A stretch of 64,000 nt of DNA from Diaphorobacter nitroreducens (GTDB taxonomy: Bacteria > Pseudomonadota > Gammaproteobacteria > Burkholderiales > Burkholderiaceae_C): contig RJVL01000003.1 of assembly GCA_003755025.1 (NCBI GenBank), positions 186,001 through 250,000 of the forward strand. The letters are read 5' to 3'. Under the pieces are notes generated by a model. That model searched no databases. It saw only the letters and a program-made list of their open reading frames with translations, and was not told the DNA's origin. Below are positions 47,271-55,897 of this stretch, piece by piece (position 1 is the first letter of the stretch; the number at the start of each line of letters is the position of its first letter). Both the position numbers and the translations under genes were made by a program.

Positions 47271-47342
47271 AGCGCTGCCCGTAAACAACCGTAAGAGTTG
47301 CATGGATAATGGCCCGACTTTCCTGTCTGGGCGATCCGATCC

Positions 47343-48167
47343 ATGGAGTTGAACGCACTGCTGGCGCAGCCCATCACGCTGCCCAGCCTGCCACGCGCGG
47401 TGGCGCTGCTGATGAACGAGCTGAGCGCGGTAGAGCCCAACCTGCGGCGCCTGAACCAGCTCTTCGGCACCGACCCTGCACTGGCCGCACGCCTGCTGGA
47501 AGAGGCGAACACGCCTCCATTCGCCGCGCAGCGCCAGATCGGCGGTATTCCTGAGGCGCTGGCGCTCCTGGGGGTGTCCCAACTGCGCGCGCTGGTGGCG
47601 TCCGCGCCGCTGGGGACCACGTCGCGCTCGGTGCCGGGGATGAACCTGCAACACTTCTGGCGCTACAGCCTGCACACGGCCAAAGTGGCACGCGCGCTCG
47701 CCGGGCTGGTGCACCACAACCAGATCGCTGCCTACACGGCCGGCCTGCTGCACGGGGTGGGCGAGCTGGCCATGCACCTGGCCGACGCGAGCCGCATGCA
47801 GACCCTCAACAGCCTGGTGGGCCCGCTGGACCTGCGCCGCGCCCGGCTGGAGCAACACCTGTGCGGCTACTGCTACGCCCATGTGAGTGCGGGGCTGGCC
47901 TGGCGCTGGCAGTTGCCCGAGACCGTGGTGGACGCGCTGCGCCACCACCATGCGCCGTTCGACAACGATGTGTACGAGCCGCTGGCGGGAGTGCTGCACC
48001 TGGCCGCGTGGCGCGCCCGCGCGCGCGAGGCGGGGCTGGATGCGCGCGAGCTGGCGGGGTCCTTCCCCGGCGAAGTCGGCATCGCGCTGGGGTTGGACAT
48101 CGACATGGTGCTGCAGCAGGACCCCATTGACTGGAAGGTCCGCCCCGACGCGGGCGATTACGTGTGA
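47343..48167 (+). CDS. HDOD domain-containing protein
   Basis: A 274-residue protein that is essentially one HDOD domain, related to HD hydrolases but usually without enzymatic metal ligands. Marks are ITLPSLPRAVALLMNELSAV, GIPEALALLGVSQLRALVAS, HFWRYSLHTAKVARALAGLV and YTAGLLHGVGELAMHLA. HDOD proteins act in signalling (chemotaxis, c-di-GMP, stress). No receiver, GGDEF or EAL domain is attached. The start ATG at 47343 lacks a strong ribosome site. Confidence 0.88.
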   Translation: MELNALLAQPITLPSLPRAVALLMNELSAVEPNLRRLNQLFGTDPALAARLLEEANTPPFAAQRQIGGIPEALALLGVSQLRALVASAPLGTTSRSVPGMNLQHFWRYSLHTAKVARALAGLVHHNQIAAYTAGLLHGVGELAMHLADASRMQTLNSLVGPLDLRRARLEQHLCGYCYAHVSAGLAWRWQLPETVVDALRHHHAPFDNDVYEPLAGVLHLAAWRARAREAGLDARELAGSFPGEVGIALGLDIDMVLQQDPIDWKVRPDAGDYV

Positions 48168-48195
48168 GCCGGCGCATGCGTGAGGCGGGGGCGTG

Positions 48196-49341
48196 ATGAA
48201 GGCGCTGTGCATCCATGCCGGTCCGCAGGCGCTGCAGCACATCGGGCGCCATGGCCTGGCGCCGAGCGACGTGGCCGTGATTCCCGCGGCCGCGGGCGGC
48301 CCGAAGGGACTCATCCTCGGCCCGCTGGACCGGTTTGTCTTTGGTGAATGGCTGGCGCAGTCGGCACAGCCGGTGGACCTGGTGGGCGCCTCCATCGGCG
48401 CGTGGCGCATGGCCACGGCGTGCCTGGATAACAGCCTGCCGGCCTTCGAACGGTTGGAGCACGACTACATCCACCAGGAGTACGAGCTGCCCCCCGGCGC
48501 GCGCCGCCCCACGGCGGACGCGGTGAGCGCGCAGTTCGGCCAGAACCTGCAGGCCTTCTTTGGCGGCCGTGTGGACACGGTGCTGGGCCATGCGCGCTAC
48601 CGGTTGCACATCATCGCCGCGCGCGGGCGCCACCTGCTGGCGCGCGAGCACCGCTGGGGCACGCCGCTGGGCTACCTGGGCGCTTTCGCCAGCAATGCGC
48701 TGCACCGCCGCGCGCTGGCGCTGTGGCTGGACCGCGTGGTGTTCTCCACCGCTGCGCCGGGCGCGCTGCCGTTTGACGTGCGCGACTTCCGCACCCACCA
48801 GGTGGCCTTGACCCCGCAGAATTTCATGCCCGCGCTGCAGGCCAGTTGTTCCATTCCCTTCGTGCTGCGCGCCGTGCACGACATCGCAGGCGCACCGCGC
48901 GGCGCCTACTGGGACGGGGGCATCACCGACTACCACCTGCACCTGCGGTATCAGGCGCCAATTGCTATTAAAAATATAGCTGATACCGCTTTGCCCGCGG
49001 GTGCTGCAGGCCAAAACGGCTTGGAAAGTGCACCGGGGATCGTGCTGTACCCGCACTTCCAGCACCGCGTGGTACCCGGCTGGCTGGACAAGGGGTTGCC
49101 CTGGCGCCACCGCGCCACGCCGGCGCTGGACCGCATGGTGTTGCTGTCGCCCCATCCCGACTGGGTGCGCAGCCTGCCCGGCGGCAAACTGCCGGACCGC
49201 ACCGATTTCACCCGCTACGGCACCGACACGGCCGCGCGCGCCCGTGCCTGGAGCACCGCGACGGCGGCGGCGCAGCAGCTGGCGGACGAGTGGGCGCAGT
49301 GGCTGCGGCGGCCCGATCCCGCCCGCGTCCAGCCGCTGTGA
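48196..49341 (+). CDS. Patatin-like phospholipase
   Basis: A 381-residue patatin-fold serine hydrolase. The oxyanion glycines are in AAAGGPKGLILGPLDRFVFG, the nucleophile elbow is VGASIGAWRMA (G-x-S-x-G), and the catalytic Asp is in YWDGGITDYHL (D-G-G). The cleaved lipid is unknown. A GTG codon precedes the chosen ATG by one codon. Residues ~256-273 (IAIKNIADTALPAGAAGQNG) come from a repeat copy placed shortly after the catalytic Asp. There is no signal peptide. It is convergent with the HAMP/PAS protein gene. Confidence 0.87.
   Translation: MKALCIHAGPQALQHIGRHGLAPSDVAVIPAAAGGPKGLILGPLDRFVFGEWLAQSAQPVDLVGASIGAWRMATACLDNSLPAFERLEHDYIHQEYELPPGARRPTADAVSAQFGQNLQAFFGGRVDTVLGHARYRLHIIAARGRHLLAREHRWGTPLGYLGAFASNALHRRALALWLDRVVFSTAAPGALPFDVRDFRTHQVALTPQNFMPALQASCSIPFVLRAVHDIAGAPRGAYWDGGITDYHLHLRYQAPIAIKNIADTALPAGAAGQNGLESAPGIVLYPHFQHRVVPGWLDKGLPWRHRATPALDRMVLLSPHPDWVRSLPGGKLPDRTDFTRYGTDTAARARAWSTATAAAQQLADEWAQWLRRPDPARVQPL
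48963..49016. repeat. Dispersed palindromic repeat, in-frame inside the patatin gene
   Basis: TGCTATTAAAAATATAGCTG, then ATACCGCTTTGCCCGCGGGT. The left flank and second hairpin (GCTATTAAAAATATAGC) are well kept and the right arm is diverged. It reads ATA GCT GAT ACC GCT TTG, the same frame as the acyl-CoA dehydrogenase copy. Confidence 0.65.
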
Positions 49342-49371
49342 GCGTGTCCGCCGCGGCGTGCCGCGGCAACG

Positions 49372-50823
49372 TCACCGGGGGCGAAAGACCAGCACGTGGC
49401 CCACGGCGGTGCCGTCGGGCGCGTGCACGGCCGCCACGGAGTAGTCCACCGTGCGCGGCGCACCCGAATGGCAGGCGAGGATCGCGGTGGCCGGGGCGCC
49501 CGCGCCGTGCGCAGCATGCCCCTGCGTTCCCGAGGCGGCGAGCACGGAGTGCGGTGGCTCCAGGCGAAAGACCTCATCGACGTGGCGGCCGACCGTCTGC
49601 CCCTGCGCAAGCCTGATGACCCGCTGGGCTGCGCCGTTGATCGTGCGCACAAGGCCCTGCGCGTCGATGGTGATGACGCCATCGGCCACGGCATCCAGCG
49701 CGGCCTCCGCACACGCACGGCCGGCGCGCTCTGCCTGCAGTGCCTGGGTGTGCTCCGTCATGTCCACCAGCACGCCGATGGTGCCGGCGGGTACGCCGTC
49801 GGGCGCGGTGAAGGTGGCGTGGTAGCAGGCCATCTCGTGCGGCACGCCCTGCAAGGGGCGAACGGTGGTCTGCCATCCCGAGGGCCGGTCGGACAGCCGC
49901 TGGGCCAGGACGATGGAGGAGTCCACGCCGTCGGCCCAGAGCTGGTCCAGCGTGCCCGCGACGGTGGAGGGGCGGGAGGCATTGAGCAGTTCGCGCCAGG
50001 CCTTGTTGGTCTCCAGGTGCGCGCCATCCGCGCCCAGCACGAACAAAGGCAGAGGCAGGGCGTTCACCAGCTGGCGGCGAAAGTGCAGTTGCTCGTTCTG
50101 CTGCCGCTGGGTTTCCTGCAGAGACAGCACCAGGGACTGGACCTTGCCTGCCATGTCGTTGAAGGTGTCGGCGATTTCGCGCGCCTCCAGCGTGCCCGTG
50201 CGGCGTATGCGCGCGTCCAGGTGGCCTTGCTTGAAGCGCTCCGCCGCGTGCCGCATGCGGTCCAGCATGCGGTCGTTCGCGCGCAGGATCAGGGTCAGCA
50301 GGAGCAGGATGGTGAAGATGTTCAGCGCCGTGATGCGCAACTGCGTGGCCATCGCGCCCCAGGCGCGGTCCACGTAGTGCTGGGGCCACAGCGCCAGCGC
50401 CAGCTGCCCCGTGCGGCCGTCCGCCAGCCGGTGCGCCACCGTGTGGCGCGGGGTGGGCAGGTCCAGCAGCTCCACGAACCACGGCGGCGCCTTGGTGGGC
50501 GGCATGGCGTTGCGCAGGTCGACGGCCGGGCGGGAGGGCAGTTCCCAGCGGATGGACTGGATCGGTGCGTCCGCGACCTGCGCGGCCTGGCGCAGGCGCT
50601 CCTGCGCTGCAGCATTGCCGGCAGGCTCGTCCAGCGCCTGCAGCACGGCGTACGCGGCTGCCTGCAGCTCTGCGCGCATGCGCAGCTGCGCCTCCTCACG
50701 CTCGGCGCCCACCAGCGCGTGGTAGCGCACCAGCGTGACCGCCACCATGATCAGCACAATGGGAACGTACAGGCGCGGGTAGGTGCCTTGCGTCAGCCAT
50801 TTGGAGAGCGGGTATGTGCGCAT
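49372..50823 (-). CDS. Membrane sensor with HAMP and two PAS domains, no output domain
   Basis: A 483-residue protein. A first membrane helix (YPRLYVPIVLIMVAVTLVRY) is followed by ~125 periplasmic residues and a second helix (ITALNIFTILLLLTLILRAN). A HAMP-like helix pair comes next (RMRHAAERFKQGHLDARIRR, then TGTLEAREIADTFNDMAGKV), then a first PAS domain (~250-370, ending GTIGVLVDMTEHTQALQAER) and a second (~385-483, ALDAVADGVITIDAQGLVRT to VGHVLVFRPR). This is the front half of typical sensor GGDEF/EAL or kinase proteins, but it stops at the end of the second PAS, 31 bases from the convergent patatin gene. It may signal through a partner or be a truncated relic. Confidence 0.8.
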   Translation of the reverse strand: MRTYPLSKWLTQGTYPRLYVPIVLIMVAVTLVRYHALVGAEREEAQLRMRAELQAAAYAVLQALDEPAGNAAAQERLRQAAQVADAPIQSIRWELPSRPAVDLRNAMPPTKAPPWFVELLDLPTPRHTVAHRLADGRTGQLALALWPQHYVDRAWGAMATQLRITALNIFTILLLLTLILRANDRMLDRMRHAAERFKQGHLDARIRRTGTLEAREIADTFNDMAGKVQSLVLSLQETQRQQNEQLHFRRQLVNALPLPLFVLGADGAHLETNKAWRELLNASRPSTVAGTLDQLWADGVDSSIVLAQRLSDRPSGWQTTVRPLQGVPHEMACYHATFTAPDGVPAGTIGVLVDMTEHTQALQAERAGRACAEAALDAVADGVITIDAQGLVRTINGAAQRVIRLAQGQTVGRHVDEVFRLEPPHSVLAASGTQGHAAHGAGAPATAILACHSGAPRTVDYSVAAVHAPDGTAVGHVLVFRPR

Positions 50824-50927
50824 GCGGTACGCGGCCCCGCCGAACCGGCGGAATGCGTGTTAATAAATGTTAAGCGCACCAGTGTAGCGAGGCCGCCGGG
50901 CGCCTGCTCGGCGAACGCTGCCGCGGG

Positions 50928-52064
50928 TCAGAGCGACTCGACCAGCATCTCCCGGTAGTCGTCCGGCGTGGCCAGGCGGGGATTGGTCTTGTGGCAGTGG
51001 TCGGCCAGGGCGCCCTTGATCACGTCGTCGAACACGGCCTCGGTCACGCCCATGGCCGCCAGGCCCGTGGGCAGGCCCAGGCGTGCGCTCATGTCGCGGA
51101 TGGCATCGGGGATGTCGCTGGCAGAGGCCAGGCCCATGGCATGGGCCATGCGCTCCAGGCGGCGCTCTTTGCGCACCGATTCGGCCTGCGCGTTGAAACG
51201 CACCACGGCGGGCAGGAACACGGCGTTCAGCGTGCCGTGGTGCAGGCGCGGGTTCAGCCCGCCCAGGCTGTGGCTCAGGGAATGCACGCAGCCCAGGCCC
51301 TTTTGGAAGGCCATCGCGCCCTGCATGCTGGCGCTCATCATGGCCAGGCGTGCGTCGCGGTCCTGGCCGTCGCGCGTGGCGGCCTCGATATGGTGCCAGC
51401 CGCGCTCCAGGCCATCGAGCGCAATACCGTCCGCCGGCGGGTTGAAGGCGGCGGACATGAAGGTCTCCATGCAGTGCGCGATGGCGTCCATGCCTGTGGC
51501 GGCCGTCAGCAGGGGCGGCAGGCCCAGCGTGAGGCCCGGGTCGCAGATGGCGGCCTTGGGCACCAGGTGCCAGGAGTGAAAGCCCAGCTTGCGGTGGTCA
51601 TCCACGATGATGATGGCGCCGCGCGCCACCTCGCTGCCGGTGCCGCTGGTGGTGGGCACGGCGATCAGTGGCGCGGCGCGCTCGGTGATGCGCGGCGAGC
51701 CCCCCTCGATGGTGGCGTAGTGCGTGAGCGGGCCGTCGTGCGTGGCGGCGATCGCGATGCCCTTGGCGCAGTCGATGGCGCTGCCACCGCCCACGGCGAT
51801 CAGGCCGTCGCAGCCCTGGGCCTTGTAGAGTTCCACGGCCGCGCGCACGGCCGCCTCGGTGGGGTTGGAGGGCGTCTGGTCGAACACGGCGACGTTCAGG
51901 CCGGGCAGGGCGTCCAGCGCCTGCTGCAGCACGCCGGCGGCCTTCACGCCGGGGTCGGTGACCACCAGGGGGCGGGTGATGCCGATGCGCTCGCATTCTG
52001 CTTTGAGCAGGCGCACGGCGCCGAATTCGAACTGGATCTGGGTGACGTAGTAGATGAAAGCCAT
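50928..52064 (-). CDS. Iron-containing alcohol dehydrogenase
   Basis: A 378-residue group III alcohol dehydrogenase. The NAD-binding region is DGLIAVGGGSAIDCAKGIAI and PTTSGTGSEVARGAII. Metal ligands expected by comparison with FucO are present: Asp and His in GMDAIAHCMETF, His in GLGCVHSLSHSLGG, and His in RLHHGTLNAVFLP. The start ATG (MAFIYYVTQIQFEFGAVRLL) is chosen over an upstream GTG-type extension. It is divergent from the exported hydratase gene by 62 bases and may be co-regulated with it. Substrate is unknown; related enzymes use alcohols, lactaldehyde or maleylacetate. Confidence 0.92.
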   Translation of the reverse strand: MAFIYYVTQIQFEFGAVRLLKAECERIGITRPLVVTDPGVKAAGVLQQALDALPGLNVAVFDQTPSNPTEAAVRAAVELYKAQGCDGLIAVGGGSAIDCAKGIAIAATHDGPLTHYATIEGGSPRITERAAPLIAVPTTSGTGSEVARGAIIIVDDHRKLGFHSWHLVPKAAICDPGLTLGLPPLLTAATGMDAIAHCMETFMSAAFNPPADGIALDGLERGWHHIEAATRDGQDRDARLAMMSASMQGAMAFQKGLGCVHSLSHSLGGLNPRLHHGTLNAVFLPAVVRFNAQAESVRKERRLERMAHAMGLASASDIPDAIRDMSARLGLPTGLAAMGVTEAVFDDVIKGALADHCHKTNPRLATPDDYREMLVESL

Positions 52065-52126
52065 GGTGTGCGAAAGAGAGGGAGTGCCAGTAGGATCGCC
52101 CGACACACTACAACCAGGAGACACGC

Positions 52127-53002
52127 ATGACCATGAAGCAAACCCTCATCGCCCTGGGCGCGGGGGTCGCCTTGGCGACCGGCCTGGGCGCCCAGGCCGA
52201 GTGCCTCAGCGACGCCGCGGTGGGGGCGATGGCCTCGCACTACGCCGCCAAGACCCCCGCGCCCAACTTCCCGGCACTGTCGGACGCCGACGGCGCCTGC
52301 ACCCGCGCCAAGTTCAATGCGCTGCTGGGCGCCCGCCTGGGCAAGGTGGTGGGCTACAAGGCCGGCCTCACCAACCCCGCGGTGCAAAAGCGCTTCAACA
52401 CCGACAAGCCGGTGTGGGGCAAGCTGTACGAGGGCATGGTGCGCCCCGGCGGCAGCACCGTGCCCGCCGCGTTTGGGGCGCGCCCGCTGTACGAGGCCGA
52501 CCTGCTGGTACGCGTGAAGGATGCGGCCATCAACCACGCGCGTACGCCCGAGGAGGTGCTGCAGCACATCGACCAGGTGATCCCCTTCATTGAACTGCCC
52601 GACCTGGTGGTGCAGGCGCCGCCCCAGCTCAACGGCGCCGGCGTGGGCGCGATCAACGTGGGCGCGCGCCTGGGTATCGCCGGGCAGCCTATCGCCGTGC
52701 CGGCGACGCGCGGCGAGCGCTATGCGCTGCTGGACGCGCTGGAGCGCATGACCGTGCAGCTCACGGACCATTCCGGCGCGCTGCTCGCCAGCGGCAAGGG
52801 CAGCGATATCCTCGGGCATCCGCTCAACGCCGTGGTCTGGCTGGCCCAGGCGCTGCAGCAGGAGGAGATCACGCTGCAGCCCGGCGACCTGGTGAGCCTG
52901 GGGTCGTTCTCGCCGCTGCTGCCCCCGCGCGCCGGCCTGAGCGTCTCGGCCACCTATCTGGGCCTGCCCGGCGCGCAGCCGGTGCAGGTGCACTTCCAAT
53001 AA
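52127..53002 (+). CDS. 2-keto-4-pentenoate hydratase / fumarylacetoacetase family protein with a signal peptide
   Basis: A 291-residue protein. Residues 1-~24 form a Sec-type signal (MKQTLIALGAGVALATGLGA, cleavage near AQA-E). The remainder has the MhpD-type hydratase layout: KVVGYKAGLTNPAVQKRF, WGKLYEGMV, LYEADLLVRVKDAA and IPFIELPDLV. The E-x-D and later Glu match likely metal ligands. SLGSFSPLLPPRAGLSVSAT resembles the C-terminal end of the family. Members are normally cytoplasmic, acting on 2-hydroxypentadienoates from aromatic meta-cleavage. The ribosome site is AGGAGACACGC. No meta-cleavage genes are adjacent. Followed 16 bases later by an esterase gene. Confidence 0.82.
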   Translation: MTMKQTLIALGAGVALATGLGAQAECLSDAAVGAMASHYAAKTPAPNFPALSDADGACTRAKFNALLGARLGKVVGYKAGLTNPAVQKRFNTDKPVWGKLYEGMVRPGGSTVPAAFGARPLYEADLLVRVKDAAINHARTPEEVLQHIDQVIPFIELPDLVVQAPPQLNGAGVGAINVGARLGIAGQPIAVPATRGERYALLDALERMTVQLTDHSGALLASGKGSDILGHPLNAVVWLAQALQQEEITLQPGDLVSLGSFSPLLPPRAGLSVSATYLGLPGAQPVQVHFQ

Positions 53003-53018
53003 CCCAAGGACTTTTCCG

Positions 53019-54008
53019 TTGACGACGCCCGGTTCCGCTTCCCATGTGCCTTCCCCCCACCACGCGCGGCTCACGCCGCAGATGCGCAACGTCATCGACG
53101 GCATGGCGCGCGCCGGGCGCCCCCCACTGCACACCCTGAGCCCTGCACAGGCCCGCGCTGCCTATGAACTGGGTGCCGGGGTGCTGGAGCTCCCCAAGGC
53201 GGCCCTGCCGCGCGTGGAAGACCTGCGCATCCCCGCACGCGACGGCACCCCGCTGGCCGCGCGCCTGTATGCACCCACGGCCTCTGACGCGCAGGCGCTG
53301 CCGTTGCTGCTGTACCTGCACGGTGGCGGCTTCACCATCGGCAGCATTGCCACCCACGACGTGCTGTGCCGCGAGTTGGCGCGGCTGGCCGGCTGCATGG
53401 TGGTGTCGCTGGAATACCGGCTCGCGCCCGAGCATCCGTTCCCCACGGCCAGCGACGATGCGTGGGACGCGCTGGCCTGGCTGGCGCAGCACGCCACCAC
53501 GCTGGGCGCCGACCCGTCGCGCCTGGCGGTGGGCGGCGACAGCGCAGGCGGCACGTTGGCCGCGGTGTGCGCTCTGCAGGCGCGCGATGCCGGGCTGCCC
53601 CTGGCGCTGCAGTTGCTCATCTACCCCGGCACCACGGCGCACCAGGACACGCCTTCGCACACCGAGTTCGCGCAGGGCCTGGTGCTCGAACGCGCGGCCA
53701 TTGGCTGGTTTTTCGACCAGTACATCCCCAGCCGTGCCGAGCGCGAGGACTGGCGCTTCGCCCCCTTGCTCGCGCCCGACGCCGAGGGCGTGGCGCCGGC
53801 CTGGATCGGTCTGGCCGAGTACGACCCGCTGGTGGACGAGGGCGTGGAGTACGCGGACAAGCTGCGTGCCGCGGGCGTGCCGGTGCAACTCGAGATCTAC
53901 CGCGGCGTGACGCACGAATTCATCAAGATGGGTCGCGCCCTTCCCGAGGCGCGCCAGGCCCATGCCGATGCTGCCGCCGCGCTGCGCAGCGCCTTTCAAC
54001 TCGACTGA
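53019..54008 (+). CDS. Alpha/beta hydrolase, hormone-sensitive lipase family
   Basis: A 329-residue esterase. HSL marks are LYLHGGGFTIGS (oxyanion HGGG), VGGDSAGGTLAA (nucleophile GDSAG), AEYDPLVDEG (catalytic Asp) and YRGVTHEFI (catalytic His). It has no signal peptide and acts on short acyl esters in the cytoplasm. The TTG start is preceded by CCAAGGAC 8 bases upstream and overlaps nothing; no better ATG exists before the domain. It is probably co-transcribed with the genes either side. Confidence 0.92.
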   Translation: MTTPGSASHVPSPHHARLTPQMRNVIDGMARAGRPPLHTLSPAQARAAYELGAGVLELPKAALPRVEDLRIPARDGTPLAARLYAPTASDAQALPLLLYLHGGGFTIGSIATHDVLCRELARLAGCMVVSLEYRLAPEHPFPTASDDAWDALAWLAQHATTLGADPSRLAVGGDSAGGTLAAVCALQARDAGLPLALQLLIYPGTTAHQDTPSHTEFAQGLVLERAAIGWFFDQYIPSRAEREDWRFAPLLAPDAEGVAPAWIGLAEYDPLVDEGVEYADKLRAAGVPVQLEIYRGVTHEFIKMGRALPEARQAHADAAAALRSAFQLD

Positions 54009-54029
54009 TCCCTTCGACGGAAACACGCC

Positions 54030-54893
54030 ATGCAACGCTCTGACTTTCGCTGTTTTCACCGCCTGCGCGTGCGCTGGTCAGAGGTGGACATCCAGAAGAT
54101 CGTCTTCAATGCCCACTACCTCACCTACGCTGATTGCGCCATGACCGAATACTGGCGCGCGCTGGCGTTGCCGTACGAAACCGGCATGCAGGCGCTGGGC
54201 GGCGAGGTGTACCTCAAGAAAGCCAGCGTCGAGTACCACGCCTCGGCCCGGCTCGACGACCTGCTGGACGTGGGCATGCGCTGCGCGCGCGTGGGCACCA
54301 CGTCGCTGGTGTTCGAGGCCAGCATGTTCGCTGGCGATCGGCTGCTGGTGACCGTGGAACTGGTCTATGTGTTTGCCGACCCCGCCACGCAGACCAAGCG
54401 CGCCGTGCCGCCCGCGCTGCGCGCGATGATCGAGCACTTCGAGGCCGGCGGCGAGATGGTGGAGCTGCGCGTGGGCGACTGGGCCACGCTGGGGCGCGAC
54501 GCCACGGCGCTGCGCACGGCGGTGTTCGTGCAGGAGCAGGGGATTGCGCCCGAGATCGAGCTGGACGCGCTGGACGCCACTGCCGTGCACGCCGTCGCCT
54601 ACAACCGCCTGGGTCTGCCCGTGGCGACGGGCCGACTGCTGCAGGATGCGCCGGGCGAGGCGCGCATTGGCCGTATGGCGGTGGATCGCGTGTTGCGCGG
54701 CCAGCGTTGGGGCCGCATGGTGCTGGACGCGCTGGTGCAGGCGGCGCGCGCGCGCGGCGACGCACAGGTCACGCTGCATGCCCAGTGCAGCGCCGAGGCG
54801 TTCTACCGCCGCGCGGGCTTTGAGGCGGCAGGCCAACCGTATGAGGAGGCGGGCATTGCCCACATCACCATGCGGCGCAGTCTGCAGGGCTGA
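54030..54893 (+). CDS. Fusion of YbgC-type acyl-CoA thioesterase and GNAT acetyltransferase
   Basis: A 287-residue two-domain protein. Residues 1-~130 are a YbgC/FadM hotdog thioesterase: RVRWSEVDIQKIVFNAHYLT (the D-x-x-x-I/V-V-x-N-x-x-Y motif) and EYHASARLDDLLDVGMRC. Residues ~145-287 are an ElaA-like GNAT domain: LGRDATALRTAVFVQEQGIA, IGRMAVDRVLRGQRWGRMVL and CSAEAFYRRAGFEAAG. The link is short (HFEAGGEMVELRVGDWATL). Each domain is close to full length. Both use CoA thioesters; what is joined or transferred is unknown. Confidence 0.9.
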   Translation: MQRSDFRCFHRLRVRWSEVDIQKIVFNAHYLTYADCAMTEYWRALALPYETGMQALGGEVYLKKASVEYHASARLDDLLDVGMRCARVGTTSLVFEASMFAGDRLLVTVELVYVFADPATQTKRAVPPALRAMIEHFEAGGEMVELRVGDWATLGRDATALRTAVFVQEQGIAPEIELDALDATAVHAVAYNRLGLPVATGRLLQDAPGEARIGRMAVDRVLRGQRWGRMVLDALVQAARARGDAQVTLHAQCSAEAFYRRAGFEAAGQPYEEAGIAHITMRRSLQG

Positions 54894-54899
54894 CGGCTT

Positions 54900-54958
54900 C
54901 TTTATTGATAGCTGCTAGCGCTTGTCAAATAAGCGCTAGCGCCTGTTTTTGCTTAAAT
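54900..54958. repeat. Dispersed palindromic repeat between convergent genes, terminator-like
   Basis: CTAGCGCTT (54915-54923) pairs perfectly with AAGCGCTAG (54931-54939) around a 7-base loop, followed by CGCCTGTTTTT. It fills the gap between the fusion gene and ygfZ; the ygfZ stop codon (54953-54955) lies within its edge. It may end transcription in both directions. Confidence 0.93.
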
Positions 54959-55888
54959 GTCTTCCAGCAGCGCGTAGGGCAGCGGCAGCAGCGTGAGCGC
55001 CACGCCATCCGCGGCGCCCATCCGCAGGGCGCCGCCGGTGGCTGCGATCTGCAGCGACACCAGCGCATCCACGCCGCCGGTGGGTGCGGCCGCAACCTGC
55101 ACCACCGTGCCCACGGGCTGTTCGGCGTCACCGTCGGCAAACACTTCAGCACCCACGGCCACGGCCGAAGGGGCATGTGCCAGGTAAGTGCGCCGCTTGA
55201 GCGTGCCGCGGAACTGGCTGCGCGCCACGACCTCCTGGCCGGGGTAGCAGCCCTTCTTGAAGTTCACGCCGCCCACGGACTCATAGTTCAGCATCTGTGG
55301 CACGAAGGCCTCGACCACGGGCGCGGTCAGGGTGGCGATGCCGCTGCGCACCTCGCTCCACAGCCACAGCGCTTCGGTCAGGGCTGCGCCAGCGGGCGCG
55401 GCGCTGCCAGCGGGCGCTACCCACAGCGCGCGCGGCTGCCCTTCGGCGGGGTAGAGCTGCACCACGCTGGCATCCCCCACATCGGTCTTGGCCCAGGGCT
55501 CGCCAGCGGGTAGCACGGCGCGGGCGGCGTCGCCCAGCAGGCCGTACAGCGCGAAGTCGCCGGTGGCATCGGTCAGCTGGGCCTTGGCGCGCATCACGAA
55601 CATCGACAGGCGCTTGAGCGCGGGCGCCAGCAGGTCGCGGGCGCAGACCAGCAGTACCTCGGCCTCGCTGCGCTTGAAGGCGATGAAGCTGGCCTGCATG
55701 CGGCCTTTGACGGTCAGGAACGCCGCCAGGCGGGCGTGGTGCAGATCCAGCAGCGCGAAGTCCTGCGTCAGCTGGCCGTGCAGGAACTTGGCGGCGTCTT
55801 CACCGGCCACGCGGATCACGCCAAGGTGGGACAGGGGGACTACGCCGTCCGCAGGCAGGGACGGGGGCACTGGCATGGAGTCGGTCAT
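54953..55888 (-). CDS. ygfZ: Folate-binding protein YgfZ (GcvT-like, iron-sulfur assembly)
   Basis: A 311-residue tetrahydrofolate-binding protein that supports repair or assembly of some iron-sulfur enzymes. The hallmark KKGCYPGQEVVAR (conserved Cys) is intact. VIRVAGEDAAKFLHGQLTQD and RLAAFLTVKGRMQASFIAF also match. The start is the ATG giving MTDSMPVPPSL; a much longer in-frame extension upstream runs through the opposite-strand mltG gene and is not coding. It is divergent from mltG, 9 bases apart, so their promoters must overlap the opposite gene. Confidence 0.93.
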   Translation of the reverse strand: MTDSMPVPPSLPADGVVPLSHLGVIRVAGEDAAKFLHGQLTQDFALLDLHHARLAAFLTVKGRMQASFIAFKRSEAEVLLVCARDLLAPALKRLSMFVMRAKAQLTDATGDFALYGLLGDAARAVLPAGEPWAKTDVGDASVVQLYPAEGQPRALWVAPAGSAAPAGAALTEALWLWSEVRSGIATLTAPVVEAFVPQMLNYESVGGVNFKKGCYPGQEVVARSQFRGTLKRRTYLAHAPSAVAVGAEVFADGDAEQPVGTVVQVAAAPTGGVDALVSLQIAATGGALRMGAADGVALTLLPLPYALLEDI

Positions 55889-55897
55889 GGCTGAATT

